A stretch of DNA of 22,715 bases from Spirochaetaceae bacterium (GCA_026710565.1 JAPOQV010000326.1:1-22715), one strand, 5' to 3'. Positions 1 to 8,243 are shown, numbered from the stretch's first letter. Notes: a model not told the origin generated them from the sequence alone. Translations and numbers: made by a program.

Positions 1-801
1 ACCCTGAACCGGCTGCCGCCGACCGGCCAGAGCACGGCCATGTGCCTGGCCCGCTTCGCGGAGACCGATGTCTACGCCTGCCTGTCGATGCCGACCGCCA
101 CCGGCGGCATGATCCTGCGCGGGCTGGAGGACATCCGCGACCAGAACCGGGTGATCGCCCGCGCGCGCCGCGACTTCCCCGAGCACGTGCCGCTGGGCCT
201 GGCGCTGGTCGAGCCCTGCCTGGGTCAGGTCGCCGTGGACGAGGCCGAGTGGGCGATGAGCGAGCTGGGCCTGAACGGCATCGTCTCCCACCCGCCCGTG
301 CGCGAGGCGTGCATCCCGTTCCTGGAGATGGCTGCAGCGCGCGGCGGGCTGTGCAATATTCACATGCACGACGCGCTGTTCGGGAAGATCGCGCGCATGT
401 TCCCGTCCGCCACCTTCATCACCCACGCGAGCAGCCACGCCGCCGAGTCCTTCGCGGGCATGGACAACGTCTGGTTCGAGATCGTGCAGTACCCGGACGA
501 GCGCGGAAGCCTCTGGGACTTCGCCAAGCTGGCCGACCGGGTGGGGCGCGAGCGCATCATCTTCGGCGCCGACCTCCCCTACTACGACTACCGCCTGCTG
601 CAGCGGATCATCGAGGAGGCGCCGATCGACGACGACCTCAAGGACCGCATCGCCTACCGGAACATCCTGGAACTGATCCGCCAATACAACCCGGACTGGC
701 AGCTCCCCGACGGCCCGCCGCAGGCCCCGCGCGTCTACCAGGCCGACGAGCTGTGGGCCGTGGACCCGGAGAAGCCCGACCGCCTGACCGTTTACGGCTG
801 A
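1..801 (+). CDS. Amidohydrolase family protein, 5' end cut off by window
   Basis: The frame is open from base 1 to the TGA at 799-801, so the gene starts outside the window; the ATG at 40 is internal. The visible 266 residues look like the C-terminal two thirds of an Amidohydro_2 (ACMSD-like) TIM barrel. Seen directly: NIHMHD, FITHASSH and the late-barrel FGADLPYYDY followed by RNILELI. In this family the His residues and the Asp after the eighth strand bind the metal and activate water. The N-terminal metal-binding His-X-His would lie upstream and cannot be checked. The substrate cannot be deduced; family members hydrolyse or decarboxylate small cyclic or carboxylated compounds in the cytoplasm. 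It shares strand with the broken gene that follows but is not clearly linked to it. The family call is firm; the reaction is unknown. Confidence 0.85.
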   Translation, partial: TLNRLPPTGQSTAMCLARFAETDVYACLSMPTATGGMILRGLEDIRDQNRVIARARRDFPEHVPLGLALVEPCLGQVAVDEAEWAMSELGLNGIVSHPPVREACIPFLEMAAARGGLCNIHMHDALFGKIARMFPSATFITHASSHAAESFAGMDNVWFEIVQYPDERGSLWDFAKLADRVGRERIIFGADLPYYDYRLLQRIIEEAPIDDDLKDRIAYRNILELIRQYNPDWQLPDGPPQAPRVYQADELWAVDPEKPDRLTVYG

Positions 802-841
802 CTGCAACACCCAGCGGTTTCCGGCGAGCGACGGACGCCGC

Positions 842-1401
842 GAACCGGCGACCCCGCAGGAAATCCGGGAGATCCTCCGCGATGTCTCTGCAACGCAGAA
901 GGAGACCGCGCGCCGCATGCAGGAGACCGACCGGCGCCTCCGCGGGCTCGATGAGCTGTTCAACGGCCAGTGGGGCAAGCTGGTGGAGGCGCTGGTGGAA
1001 GGTGACCTCGTCAGGCTCCTCCAGCAGCGGGACATCGCGGTACATCACACCGTCACCAACCCGCGGCAGAATTATGGCGAGCGGCGCTGGGAGTTCGACC
1101 TCGTCGCCATCAACGGCGAAGAGGTCGTGGTGGTGGAGGTCCAGACCACCCTCACGGTGCCCGACGTCGATCGTTTCATCGGGCGCTTGCACCAGTTTCC
1201 GGAACTGATGCCCGAGTACGCCGGCCGCCGGATCTACGGGCGGTCGCCTACCTGAAGGCATACCAGGAGTCGGACGTGCGCGCCGAGCGGCTGGGCCTGT
1301 TCGTGATTCGCGCCACCGGCAGCAGCGCCAGCATCACCAACCGGCAGGAGTTCACGCCGCGCACGTTCGGCCCCCGGAACACGGCACCCGGTCGCCCGTA
1401 G
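842..1401 (+). pseudogene. Broken DUF3782-like PD-(D/E)XK protein, frameshifted
   Basis: An ATG at 917 opens a 112-codon frame ending at TGA 1253-1255. It contains a charged helical N-terminus (RRMQETDRRLRGLDELF) and a nuclease-like core, FDLVAINGEEVVVVEVQ. The sequence reads RRIYG and then goes out of register. Adding one G in the GGG at 1238-1240 gives IYGAVAYLKAYQESDVRAE, then LGLFVIRATG and a natural C-terminus at TAG 1399-1401. The protein-like sequence also continues in frame upstream of the ATG (TPQEIREILRDVSATQKETA, roughly 854-913) back to a TGA at 785-787, with no ATG, GTG or TTG. Both the start and the reading frame therefore look damaged. DUF3782-type proteins are PD-(D/E)XK superfamily members of unclear function; the usual E-X-K appears here as E-V-Q. 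A one-base assembly error could explain the frameshift, but not the missing start. Confidence 0.72.
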
Positions 1402-1413
1402 CCATCGCCTGCT

Positions 1414-4113
1414 TCAGTCCCTGAAGTCAACCCGGACCTCGCGCAGCCGCGGCGAGCGGCAGCCGTAGAGCGAGGTGAACGTCGCGCGGTACTGCACGAA
1501 GCGCGTCGAAGGCCACAGGTCGGGAATCGCTGAACCCGGTCGCTCGAACATCGTGCCCTGGCCGCCCGGGCCCATCCACGGTGCCTGCTCCAGGAGCTCT
1601 TCACGCTCTGCGCACCGCACCTCGAACTGCAGCGCCGTCGTATCGGGCACCTCGGCCTGCCAGCCGATCCGGACGGGACGCCGGCTTCCGGTGTCGTGCG
1701 ACGGCGAGGTGTAGCGTTCGATCGGCGCGCGCGTGTAGGCGTTGCCGGGCAGGCGCGCGTTCAGCCGGTGCGGCCCCATGCCGGGCAGCGGCGTGGTGCG
1801 GTCGTTCGAGAGTCCCTCAGGGCCGTTCCAGAAGATCTGCGAGTCCACGACGTGCCCGACGTCGTTGCGGTGGCAGGCCACGAACAGGTCGGTCCAGCCG
1901 TTGCGGTTGAGGTCGATGGGCAACGCCTCGAATCCCGCGTCGGCGTGCAACTCCAGCGGGTGCTCCAGATCGAAGCGGTCCCCGCGGTTCCAGAAGATCT
2001 GGATCGGCACGACCCGCGTCAGATCGGTCGAGTAGGCGGGAACGATCAGGTCCAGCAGGCCGTTGTTGTTGAGGTCGGCGACCGATATATGCCCGGGCGA
2101 GAACCCTCCCTTGTAGTCCTGGGCGTGGTGCCAGCCGTAGCCGTCGGGGCCGCCGTAGAAGATCGTCAGCGTATCGGGCTCGCGGTGATAGTGGCCGGAG
2201 CTCGACACCACCAGGTCCAGCCAGCCGTTGCCGTTGAGGTCGGCCGCCGTGTTGACGCCCCCCTTCCAGTCCTTCCACATCGGGATGCGTTGCGTGCGCT
2301 CCAGCGAATACCCGTCCGGTCCGCCCAGGTAGATCAGGACGTAACCGCGCTTGTCGCCGACCATCACGTCCAGGTACCCGTTGCGCGTGAGGTCGGCCAG
2401 GTAGCCGGTAGCGCCGCAGAAGGTCGGGAAGATGTCGTAACGGTCGGCGCGGAACCCTTCCGCCGAGCCCCAGAAGATGCGCGAGGAGTTGGCGAACGTC
2501 TCCGGCTTGTCGTCGTACGTGTGGCTGAGGGCCAGAATATCCAGGTAGCCGTCCCGATTGAAGTCGGCCACCTGCACGCACGGCAGGAAGCACGGCAGGT
2601 CGTAGTGCCGCTCCGGACGGAACCCGTCGGGGCCGCCGGGGAACACGCGCACCCCCGTCATCTTCCCGAACACCAGGTCGTTCCACCCGTCCAGGTCGAG
2701 GTCCGCGACGGCGCAGTCGCCGCACTCGCCGCCCACCGGCAGCTCCTGGCGGCGGTGCACGCCGTAGTCGGCGCCGGGTCCGCCGAAGTAGATGTACGAG
2801 GGCAGTGTCGGGCTGGTCTTGGCGTGCCCGGTCATGGTGTTGCAGAACACGATCACCGGCTTGCCGTCGCCGTCGAGGTCGCCGGCGGTGCCCCCCTCCG
2901 CCCCCATCGTGGCCAACCGGCTGCAGCGCTCGGGCGAGTAGCCGTCAGGTCCGTTCCAGAAGATCGCCGAGCGGGTGTTGAAGGTCTCGTCCTCCTGGTA
3001 CTTGCTGGCGATCAGCTCCGGCCGCCCGCCGCCGTCCAGGTCCGCCGCGTGCGCCCAGTGGGCGAACTTCAGCGGCAGGAACTGCCGCACCTCGGTCAGA
3101 TCGTCCGCGCCGCGGATCTCGATCCCGCGGATCGTCGCGACGATCAGCTCGTCGCGGCCGTCGCCGTCGACGTCCGCCGCCGTGGCGTAGAGCGCGCCGA
3201 GGTGGAACTCGCCGCTGAGCCCCTCCGTCTCGACCACCAGGCGGTTGTCGCGGCTGAACCGGCCCTCGTCGTTCCAGTAGATCAGGACCTTGTTGTTGCC
3301 GCAGAACAGGATCTCCTGCCAGCCGTCGCCGTTGAAGTCGGCCAGGAAGACCTGCGTCGCGGTGTCGGTCGGAAGCCCCTGCGGCGTCGGGTCGAAGCCG
3401 TCCGCCGTGCCCCGGTAGAGATAGGAGTCGATCCGGTACTCGAACTCGTGCCGGTAGTTGGCCACGACCAGGTCGACGTGACCGTCGCCGTTCAGGTCGG
3501 ACGCGGCCACCGACCGCGCGCCGATGCCGGTCAGTCCGTACTCCCGGCCCACGTCCTCGAAGCGCCGGTCCGGGCCCTGCAGGTAGACGTGCAGCGGGAG
3601 CGGGCGGCCCGGGTTGTGGTGGTCGACCCACGCAGACGGGAAGACCAGGTCCAGGCGCCCGTCGCCGTTCACGTCGACGGCGGCCACGTCGTACGCGCCG
3701 ACCGTCGGCAGGTCGGTCCGCTCGCCGGAGAGTCCGCCCGGCCCGCCCCAGTAGACGTGGCAGAGCAGCTCGCACGACACGCCGTTGGTCGAGTTGACGA
3801 CGACCAGGTCCTGGTAGCCGTCGCCGTCGAGGTCGACGATCCGGCACATGTCTCCGCTGTCGGTGGGAAGCTCGCGCCGCTCCCAGTCCGAGCCGTCGCC
3901 GGGGCCGGGCTTGTAGATCCACGTCGGCCCGCGCTCGTTGTAGCCCTGGGCGTTCGGCAGCACGATGTCGACGTAGCCGTCGTTGTCCACGTCGGTCCGG
4001 TGGATGGTCTCGATGATCCCGTGCGCGTTGACGTACAGGTTGCTGCCGCCGTCCTCGAAGCTGCCCGCGGCGAACGCCTCGAACCCTCGGTGCACCCAGG
4101 ACGTTGCGCTCAT
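1414..4113 (-). CDS. FG-GAP/VCBS repeat protein, 14 repeats, no signal peptide
   Basis: This 899-residue protein is built from 14 D-X-D/N-X-D/N-G-type calcium-loop repeats. They begin near residues 41, 94, 147, 206, 259, 314, 358, 412, 471, 517, 574, 625, 680 and 734, about 44-59 residues apart, and are typically followed by a D-L/I-V strand and then a YWGGPGG/FWNGPDGY turn. Fourteen blades fit two seven-bladed integrin-like propellers. Residues about 800-899 (from RYTSPSHDTGS through FVQYRATFTS to LREVRVDF) form a separate beta-rich C-terminal module. The ATG at 4113 has only a weak Shine-Dalgarno; the frame upstream reaches a stop without another start codon. The N-terminus (MSATSWVHRGFEAFAAG) is not a signal peptide, which is odd for a family usually exported. 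It is divergent from the glycan-hydrolase-like gene at 4231. A binding or scaffold role is inferred; no catalytic motif was seen. Confidence 0.85.
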   Translation of the reverse strand: MSATSWVHRGFEAFAAGSFEDGGSNLYVNAHGIIETIHRTDVDNDGYVDIVLPNAQGYNERGPTWIYKPGPGDGSDWERRELPTDSGDMCRIVDLDGDGYQDLVVVNSTNGVSCELLCHVYWGGPGGLSGERTDLPTVGAYDVAAVDVNGDGRLDLVFPSAWVDHHNPGRPLPLHVYLQGPDRRFEDVGREYGLTGIGARSVAASDLNGDGHVDLVVANYRHEFEYRIDSYLYRGTADGFDPTPQGLPTDTATQVFLADFNGDGWQEILFCGNNKVLIYWNDEGRFSRDNRLVVETEGLSGEFHLGALYATAADVDGDGRDELIVATIRGIEIRGADDLTEVRQFLPLKFAHWAHAADLDGGGRPELIASKYQEDETFNTRSAIFWNGPDGYSPERCSRLATMGAEGGTAGDLDGDGKPVIVFCNTMTGHAKTSPTLPSYIYFGGPGADYGVHRRQELPVGGECGDCAVADLDLDGWNDLVFGKMTGVRVFPGGPDGFRPERHYDLPCFLPCVQVADFNRDGYLDILALSHTYDDKPETFANSSRIFWGSAEGFRADRYDIFPTFCGATGYLADLTRNGYLDVMVGDKRGYVLIYLGGPDGYSLERTQRIPMWKDWKGGVNTAADLNGNGWLDLVVSSSGHYHREPDTLTIFYGGPDGYGWHHAQDYKGGFSPGHISVADLNNNGLLDLIVPAYSTDLTRVVPIQIFWNRGDRFDLEHPLELHADAGFEALPIDLNRNGWTDLFVACHRNDVGHVVDSQIFWNGPEGLSNDRTTPLPGMGPHRLNARLPGNAYTRAPIERYTSPSHDTGSRRPVRIGWQAEVPDTTALQFEVRCAEREELLEQAPWMGPGGQGTMFERPGSAIPDLWPSTRFVQYRATFTSLYGCRSPRLREVRVDFRD

Positions 4114-4230
4114 GGTTCCCGTTCGTTCCGCGATACAGCCTACTTGACCGGAACGTGTTGCACACCCTTCCCTTCTGCGTCATGGTCGATCGGTTCTCAT
4201 CCCCGATGTCGCGCCGCAAGGAGGAGAGTG
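4114..4230. promoter_or_regulatory. Divergent intergenic region with inverted repeat
   Basis: These 117 bases must carry the promoters for both the repeat protein (minus) and the propeller protein (plus). They contain an inverted repeat, GTTCCG at 4125-4130 and CGGAAC at 4149-4154, separated by 18 bases. That could be a widely spaced operator. A TTGACC at 4144-4149 could be a plus-strand -35 box, but no good -10 follows it. A strong Shine-Dalgarno (AAGGAGGAG, about 4218-4226) precedes the plus-strand ATG at 4231. The regulatory role is inferred from position only. Confidence 0.3.
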
Positions 4231-5736
4231 ATGAGACTGCAGGTGCCGGGCTCCGAATCGATCGTCAACGTAGGTACGCAAAAGCAGCTCTTCATCGATG
4301 ACTACATCATCGAAACGACGCGCTGGGTCACGCCCCGCCAGACCGAGGCGGCACGCTGGATTCAGCCGCCTGCCCATGCCCGTCCCGACCTGGACGGATG
4401 GAACGAGGGCACGGACCGCATCCAGGGCGACGTACCCGGCCACCTGTTGCGGGCGACCGCGTTCGTCCGGCGCACCATCCATCAGCCGCAGCGTTTCGCC
4501 GGCAATCCGATCATGAAACCGGCGTACCCATGGGAGGGGGAGTCCGCGCCGTGGCCCGCCAACATCATGTGGGATGAGGAGGATGGGGTCTGGAAGATGT
4601 GGTACAACGGCCTCACGGTCGTCGACGTTCCCGTACGGAGGCACTACTACCGCTTCCTGTATGCCACCTCCCGGGACGGCATCGACTGGGACCGGCCGAC
4701 GCTCGGCCTGGTCAAGGACCCCGCGGGCAACGACACCAACATCATCTACCAGGGCAAGGGCCAGTACGTCCTCAAGGAGGCCGGGGCAGATCCGGCCCGG
4801 CGCTACAAGATGGTGTACTCCACCGCCGACGAGGGGGTGCAGCACCCGATGGTCCAGTACTCGCCCGACGGCCTGCGCTGGGAGCCGGCGCCCGGTCCCT
4901 ACGACCACAACCGCGGCGACGAGAACCTGGCGATCCTCCACGACCCGGTCAGTCACAAGTACGTGGGCTTCTGCCGCCCGGTCTATCCGCGTCCCATGCT
5001 CGTCCACCGCACCGAGCGCTCGATTCTGCGCATGCAGAGCAACGACCTGATTCACTGGTCCACGCCGACCCACATCATCGACCGGGACAGCCTCGACGAC
5101 CTGGATATCGACTTCGAGGCGATGGCCCCGATGTTCTACGAGAACATGTACCTGGGCTTCCTCCGGGTCAGCCGCACGGCGCCCAACTTCATGGAAAGTT
5201 GGCTGGCTCACAGCCGGGACGGCTTCCACTGGCAGCGCGTGCGGACGGCCCCGTTCTTCGCACCCGGGCCGGCCGGAAGCTGGGATTCGAAGTCGATCAC
5301 GGTGAGCCGGGCACCGGTGCGGGTCGGCGACGAGCTCCGGGTCTACTACACCGGCGTCGACACGCAGGAGAACACCGCGGTCGGGCTGGCGACGCTGCGC
5401 GTGGACGGTTTCGCTTCAATCGAGTCCCCGGCGAACGACCGGCACCCGAAGAACAACCCCCCGACCCTGACGACCAAGCCCCTGTTTTCCCCCGGGAACC
5501 GGCTGACCGTGAACGCGTACGCCGCCGGCGGCTCGCTCAGCGCCGAGCTGATCAGCGTCGACGGCCACGTCATTCCGGGATACTCGGCGGAGGACTGCGA
5601 TACGTTTAGCGGCGACAGCCTGTCCCACACGTTCACGTGGAACGGCAATCCCGACGTGGGCGGCTGCCTGCCCGCGCGGATCCGTTTCTACCTGGAGCAG
5701 GCGCGCCTGTACGCACTGCAGCTACCACGCGCTTAG
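4231..5736 (+). CDS. GH32/GH43-like beta-propeller protein (LFIDDY family)
   Basis: The start is the ATG at 4231 behind AAGGAGGAG, giving 501 residues; the open frame continues far upstream, but only as antisense of the repeat-protein gene. The protein opens with QKQLFIDDYIIE. It then shows blade-like repeats common in GH32/GH43-type five-bladed propellers: NIMWDEEDGVWKMWYNG, FLYATSRDGIDWDRP, YSPDGLRW, SNDLIHWSTP, HSRDGFHWQR and LRVYYTG. A C-terminal beta-sandwich follows (LSAELISVDGHVIPGY ... RIRFYLEQARLYALQL). It is clearly paralogous to the protein at 10301-11971. Acidic residues in the DDY and WDEED motifs are candidate active-site residues by analogy only. There is no signal peptide, so it should be cytoplasmic. 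A hydrolase or phosphorylase acting on imported sugar is likely; the substrate is unknown. Confidence 0.8.
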   Translation: MRLQVPGSESIVNVGTQKQLFIDDYIIETTRWVTPRQTEAARWIQPPAHARPDLDGWNEGTDRIQGDVPGHLLRATAFVRRTIHQPQRFAGNPIMKPAYPWEGESAPWPANIMWDEEDGVWKMWYNGLTVVDVPVRRHYYRFLYATSRDGIDWDRPTLGLVKDPAGNDTNIIYQGKGQYVLKEAGADPARRYKMVYSTADEGVQHPMVQYSPDGLRWEPAPGPYDHNRGDENLAILHDPVSHKYVGFCRPVYPRPMLVHRTERSILRMQSNDLIHWSTPTHIIDRDSLDDLDIDFEAMAPMFYENMYLGFLRVSRTAPNFMESWLAHSRDGFHWQRVRTAPFFAPGPAGSWDSKSITVSRAPVRVGDELRVYYTGVDTQENTAVGLATLRVDGFASIESPANDRHPKNNPPTLTTKPLFSPGNRLTVNAYAAGGSLSAELISVDGHVIPGYSAEDCDTFSGDSLSHTFTWNGNPDVGGCLPARIRFYLEQARLYALQLPRA

Positions 5737-5747
5737 GCCGTCCAGCG

Positions 5748-5967
5748 TCAGAATTGTGGAGCCGCCAAGGGCGCAGACCCGACGAACAACACTTGACCTT
5801 CCCACTCGCCTGCCATACTGAGCAGCGCCATGTCTTCAAGGTTCTCGATCGTCCTTTGCTGCCAGCCAAACGTCGTGGACACTCACGATGTCGACCGACG
5901 GCACCGGCCTTATGACCGTTTCTACGACGTGTGATTCGACGTTCTCGTCAGCCAGAAAACGTACCAA
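5748..5967 (-). pseudogene. Decayed DUF5615/PIN-like toxin remnant
   Basis: Immediately after the DUF433 stop, the minus strand reads VRFLADENVESHVVETVI and on to SVHDVWLAAKDDRE, then stops (TGA at 5836-5838). FLADENV near the N-terminus is characteristic of DUF5615, PIN-like proteins that normally follow a DUF433 gene. The possible start is a TTG at 5965-5967, two bases after the DUF433 TAA. The next codon is GTA, where family members usually begin with Met-Arg-Phe, so the ancestral start may be lost. A one-base shift near 5840 restores LEDMALLSMAGEWEGQVLFV up to a TGA at 5748-5750. The expected V-L-L-T-X-D-X-D-F segment is not recognisable. This is most likely a dead toxin. The N-terminal homology is good; assignment of the second fragment is weaker. 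Confidence 0.62.
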
Positions 5968-5969
5968 CG

Positions 5970-6305
5970 TTACGCTGGGGAGCGGGCTCGTTTGCGCAGG
6001 CGATGTTGCCAATCGCTGGGCGAACGCCCTTTGGCTTCCATCTCCATACGTCGCTCCTCGTCGCGCTGAACCAGCTTCTTCAAATAGGCGTTCACTTCCG
6101 CCTTTCGACGTAGGCAGTAGCCGATCACGGAGTACACGTCGCCAGTGGTCAACCTGAAGTCCTCAGCTATCTGTTCCGGCGTGCGCGAACGGTGCAGGAA
6201 CGCTTCGACCACGGTTTTTAGTGTAACCCGCGTTCCGGCGACACGAGCCACGCCATCCTCGTCCAGCGTCAGCGGCGGCGGTTGGAGGGAAATATCCAGG
6301 TCCAT
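5970..6305 (-). CDS. DUF433 antitoxin-like protein
   Basis: The protein has 111 residues, starting at the ATG at 6305 with AGGAGAG about seven bases upstream. The core VAGTRVTLKTVVEAFLHRSR, TPEQIAEDFRLTTGDVYSVI and GYCLRRKAEVNAYL (about residues 22-77) is the DUF433 fold, a small winged or helix-turn-helix-like DNA-binding domain. DUF433 genes typically sit directly upstream of a DUF5615 PIN-like toxin and are treated as VapB-like antitoxins. The C-terminus is longer than in minimal members and rich in Arg, Lys and Glu. Its partner at 5748-5967 appears broken, so this gene may be an orphan antitoxin. It would bind DNA in the cytoplasm and might repress its own promoter. The family call is strong; function as an antitoxin is inferred. 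Confidence 0.8.
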   Translation of the reverse strand: MDLDISLQPPPLTLDEDGVARVAGTRVTLKTVVEAFLHRSRTPEQIAEDFRLTTGDVYSVIGYCLRRKAEVNAYLKKLVQRDEERRMEMEAKGRSPSDWQHRLRKRARSPA

Positions 6306-6437
6306 GGACTACTCTCCTGCTCCCTGGATACTACCACCGATCGCTGTTCGTGGAAACGGAGCGCATTGGCTCATCCAGAATCCACTCGAATGCAAGCGCC
6401 GGGGCACACACGCTGCGGCTCAGCGAAAGGGCGACCG

Positions 6438-6459
6438 GGCCAGGACGCGTGCCCTGGCC
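6438..6459 (-). terminator. Hairpin downstream of the solute-binding gene
   Basis: GGCCAGG at 6438-6444 and CCTGGCC at 6453-6459 form a perfect 7-bp stem with an 8-base loop. It lies about 30 bases past the stop of the solute-binding gene. There is no clear T-run on the minus strand (only CCCTTTC further on), so it may be a weak or Rho-assisted terminator, or an RNA 3'-end stabiliser. The rest of 6306-6488 shows no gene. Confidence 0.4.
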
Positions 6460-6488
6460 GGCCGCCGCATGCGCGAAAGACGGGGGCG

Positions 6489-8147
6489 CTAGCCGCCCTC
6501 CCCCATCATGAACGCCCTGACGTCGGTCGTGTTCTCGTACGCCACGATGATCTCGTCGTAGCCGGAGGCACGCAGATCGGCAAGGAAGGAGTCCCAGGTC
6601 TCGGCGACGTCCACCTTGCCCGTGATCGCCTCGACCATGTACGTCTGGGCGATGACGTGCTGCTCGGGCAGGTACTTGGCGAGCACTTCGCTGATGTCGG
6701 TCTCGTTGAAGATGTCGAACCGTCCGAAGATCGCCATCTGGTCCCGCTGGTTGTCCTCCAGGTACTCGTTGAACCCCTTGTAGGAGGGTTTCCACCCCAG
6801 CCGCTCGCGCTCCAGCATGCCCCACACGGCGTCGAACCCGGCCACGCCTTCCTTGTACGGGTCGTCGTACTCCTTGCCCGGGATCGCCGAGATCGCCGAG
6901 TTGAACGGTTCGCCCGCCCAGTCGAAGTGCCGTCCCGGCTCACCGAAGTACGCGTAGACGCTCAGCTCGGGGTCGAGGTTGATGTCGTCGATCATCCACA
7001 GGATGCGCGCCAGCTTGTCGTCCTGCACGTGCGCGCCGACGAAGGTGAAGTAGGCGTTGGTGAAGTAGCTTCCCCGCGACACGCTGCCCCGGTACTGGCT
7101 CTTGCCGTTGGCCCCCACGGTGAACGGGGTCAACATCAGCTTCGCAGTCGGTGTCGACTCCAGCACGTTCATGGGAGCCCGTCCCATGAAGGACGCGTTG
7201 GACGGATCGGCGTACACGATTCCCGCGTCCTGGGTGCCGAACATGCCGGCGGCCCACTTCTGATGGCCGGTGAGGGTGCTCTGCCCGGTGATCGCGTCCG
7301 GGTCGATCGCTCCCGCGTCGTACAGGTCCTTCATGAACTGCAGGTAGGCCCGGAAGCCGTCGGTCGCGTACCACATCTTGAGCTCGCCGTTCTCGTAGTG
7401 GTTGTAGTCGTCGCCGAACTTGCCGATCGTGCCGTGGGCGCCGAGCACCGAGTCGATCAGCAGCGTCGAGACGCCGAAGGTGTCCTGCTCGCCGTTGCCA
7501 TCCGGGTCGTTCTGCGCGAAGGCGACCATGATGTCCTTGAACTGGTCCAGCGTGAACGGCTCCGTGGTGTAGTAGAGCCGGTCGGCCGTGTTGACCAGCT
7601 CGCCGTTGGGCTCGATGCCGACCGCCTCCAGCCAGTCCAGGCGATACCAGTTGGCGTGAGCCGGAAAGTCCCGCTCGCGCAGCGCCCCGAAGCCGATGTA
7701 GGCGCCCGGATCGTCCGGGGCCACGTTGAAGCTCCAGCCGTTGTACTGATCGAATGCGATCGAGACCTTCGGCGCGTACTCCTCGATCATGTTCCGCGGA
7801 ATCGAGCGGATCATGCCCTGCTCGTACGCACGGTTGTGATCCAGCCGCACGACGCCGGTGTCCGGCAGGTCGTTCGCCGCCGCCAGCAGATAGAACTTCT
7901 CCGCGTCCTTGTAGTTCATGAGGGAGGGCTCTATCAGGTCGACACTGAAGCGCTCCTCCAGCATCTGGTGCAGGAAGCTCCCCTCCGGGAATCCTCTGTC
8001 ATGGGTTCGGCCCAGCCACGTGATCTGCATGACCTCGGGCTCGCCGGCCTCGGGCTGCGAGGCCGCCGTTCCCGCCGCGAACACACCGAGCGACGACAGC
8101 GACGCCAGTGCGAGCACGGTGACCGCTCTTCTGAGCATGTGATTCAT
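6489..8147 (-). CDS. Extracellular sugar-binding protein, LplA/AlgQ-like
   Basis: This 552-residue substrate-binding component of an ABC importer has an N-terminal signal peptide (MLRRAVTVLALASLSSLGVF, cleavage likely after an AAG/TAAS-type site near residues 25-30). There is no lipobox Cys, so it should be soluble in the periplasm. The mature part resembles LplA/YtcQ and AlgQ solute-binding proteins (ITWLGRTHDRGFPEG near residue 42, NWYRLDWLEAVGIEPNG near 167). An EF-hand-like acidic loop, DPDGNGEQDTFG (residues 214-225), matches the position and style of the calcium loop known in alginate-binding AlgQ proteins. It is last in the cluster, after both permeases. The start could instead be the ATG three codons later. 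The ligand is unknown; long acidic oligosaccharides are a reasonable guess. Confidence 0.88.
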   Translation of the reverse strand: MNHMLRRAVTVLALASLSSLGVFAAGTAASQPEAGEPEVMQITWLGRTHDRGFPEGSFLHQMLEERFSVDLIEPSLMNYKDAEKFYLLAAANDLPDTGVVRLDHNRAYEQGMIRSIPRNMIEEYAPKVSIAFDQYNGWSFNVAPDDPGAYIGFGALRERDFPAHANWYRLDWLEAVGIEPNGELVNTADRLYYTTEPFTLDQFKDIMVAFAQNDPDGNGEQDTFGVSTLLIDSVLGAHGTIGKFGDDYNHYENGELKMWYATDGFRAYLQFMKDLYDAGAIDPDAITGQSTLTGHQKWAAGMFGTQDAGIVYADPSNASFMGRAPMNVLESTPTAKLMLTPFTVGANGKSQYRGSVSRGSYFTNAYFTFVGAHVQDDKLARILWMIDDINLDPELSVYAYFGEPGRHFDWAGEPFNSAISAIPGKEYDDPYKEGVAGFDAVWGMLERERLGWKPSYKGFNEYLEDNQRDQMAIFGRFDIFNETDISEVLAKYLPEQHVIAQTYMVEAITGKVDVAETWDSFLADLRASGYDEIIVAYENTTDVRAFMMGEGG

Positions 8148-8224
8148 TCCGTTCTCTCTCTTTCCCTTGTATCGCGAGGCCCGGTGGCGCGCCCTTCCGG
8201 CGGCACCCCAGGTCTCTCATCGAC

Positions 8225-8243
8225 ATGAGTCCGCTCGACTCAT
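8225..8243. repeat. Perfect 7-bp inverted repeat at permease stop codon
   Basis: ATGAGTC at 8225-8231 and GACTCAT at 8237-8243 flank five bases (CGCTC). The stem covers the stop codon of the upstream permease and precedes the solute-binding gene by about 80 bases. With no T-run it is unlikely to be a full terminator. It could be an mRNA stability or processing element that sets different levels for permease and binding protein. That role is inferred from position. Confidence 0.4.

Noticed and set aside
1412..1426. Small hairpin CTTCAG-TCC-CTGAAG at the convergent gene ends
   Set aside because: Only six base pairs and no T-run on either strand; too weak to call a terminator.
1696..4230. Very long plus-strand open frame running antisense to the repeat protein and into the propeller gene
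   Set aside because: It is rich in Val/Asp/Arg patterns that mirror the DNGDG repeats on the other strand in high-GC DNA. The real plus-strand gene begins at the ATG at 4231 with its own Shine-Dalgarno.
6282..8228. Long plus-strand open frame antisense to the solute-binding gene
   Set aside because: The opposite strand has a clear signal peptide and family motifs; this frame is a GC-rich shadow.
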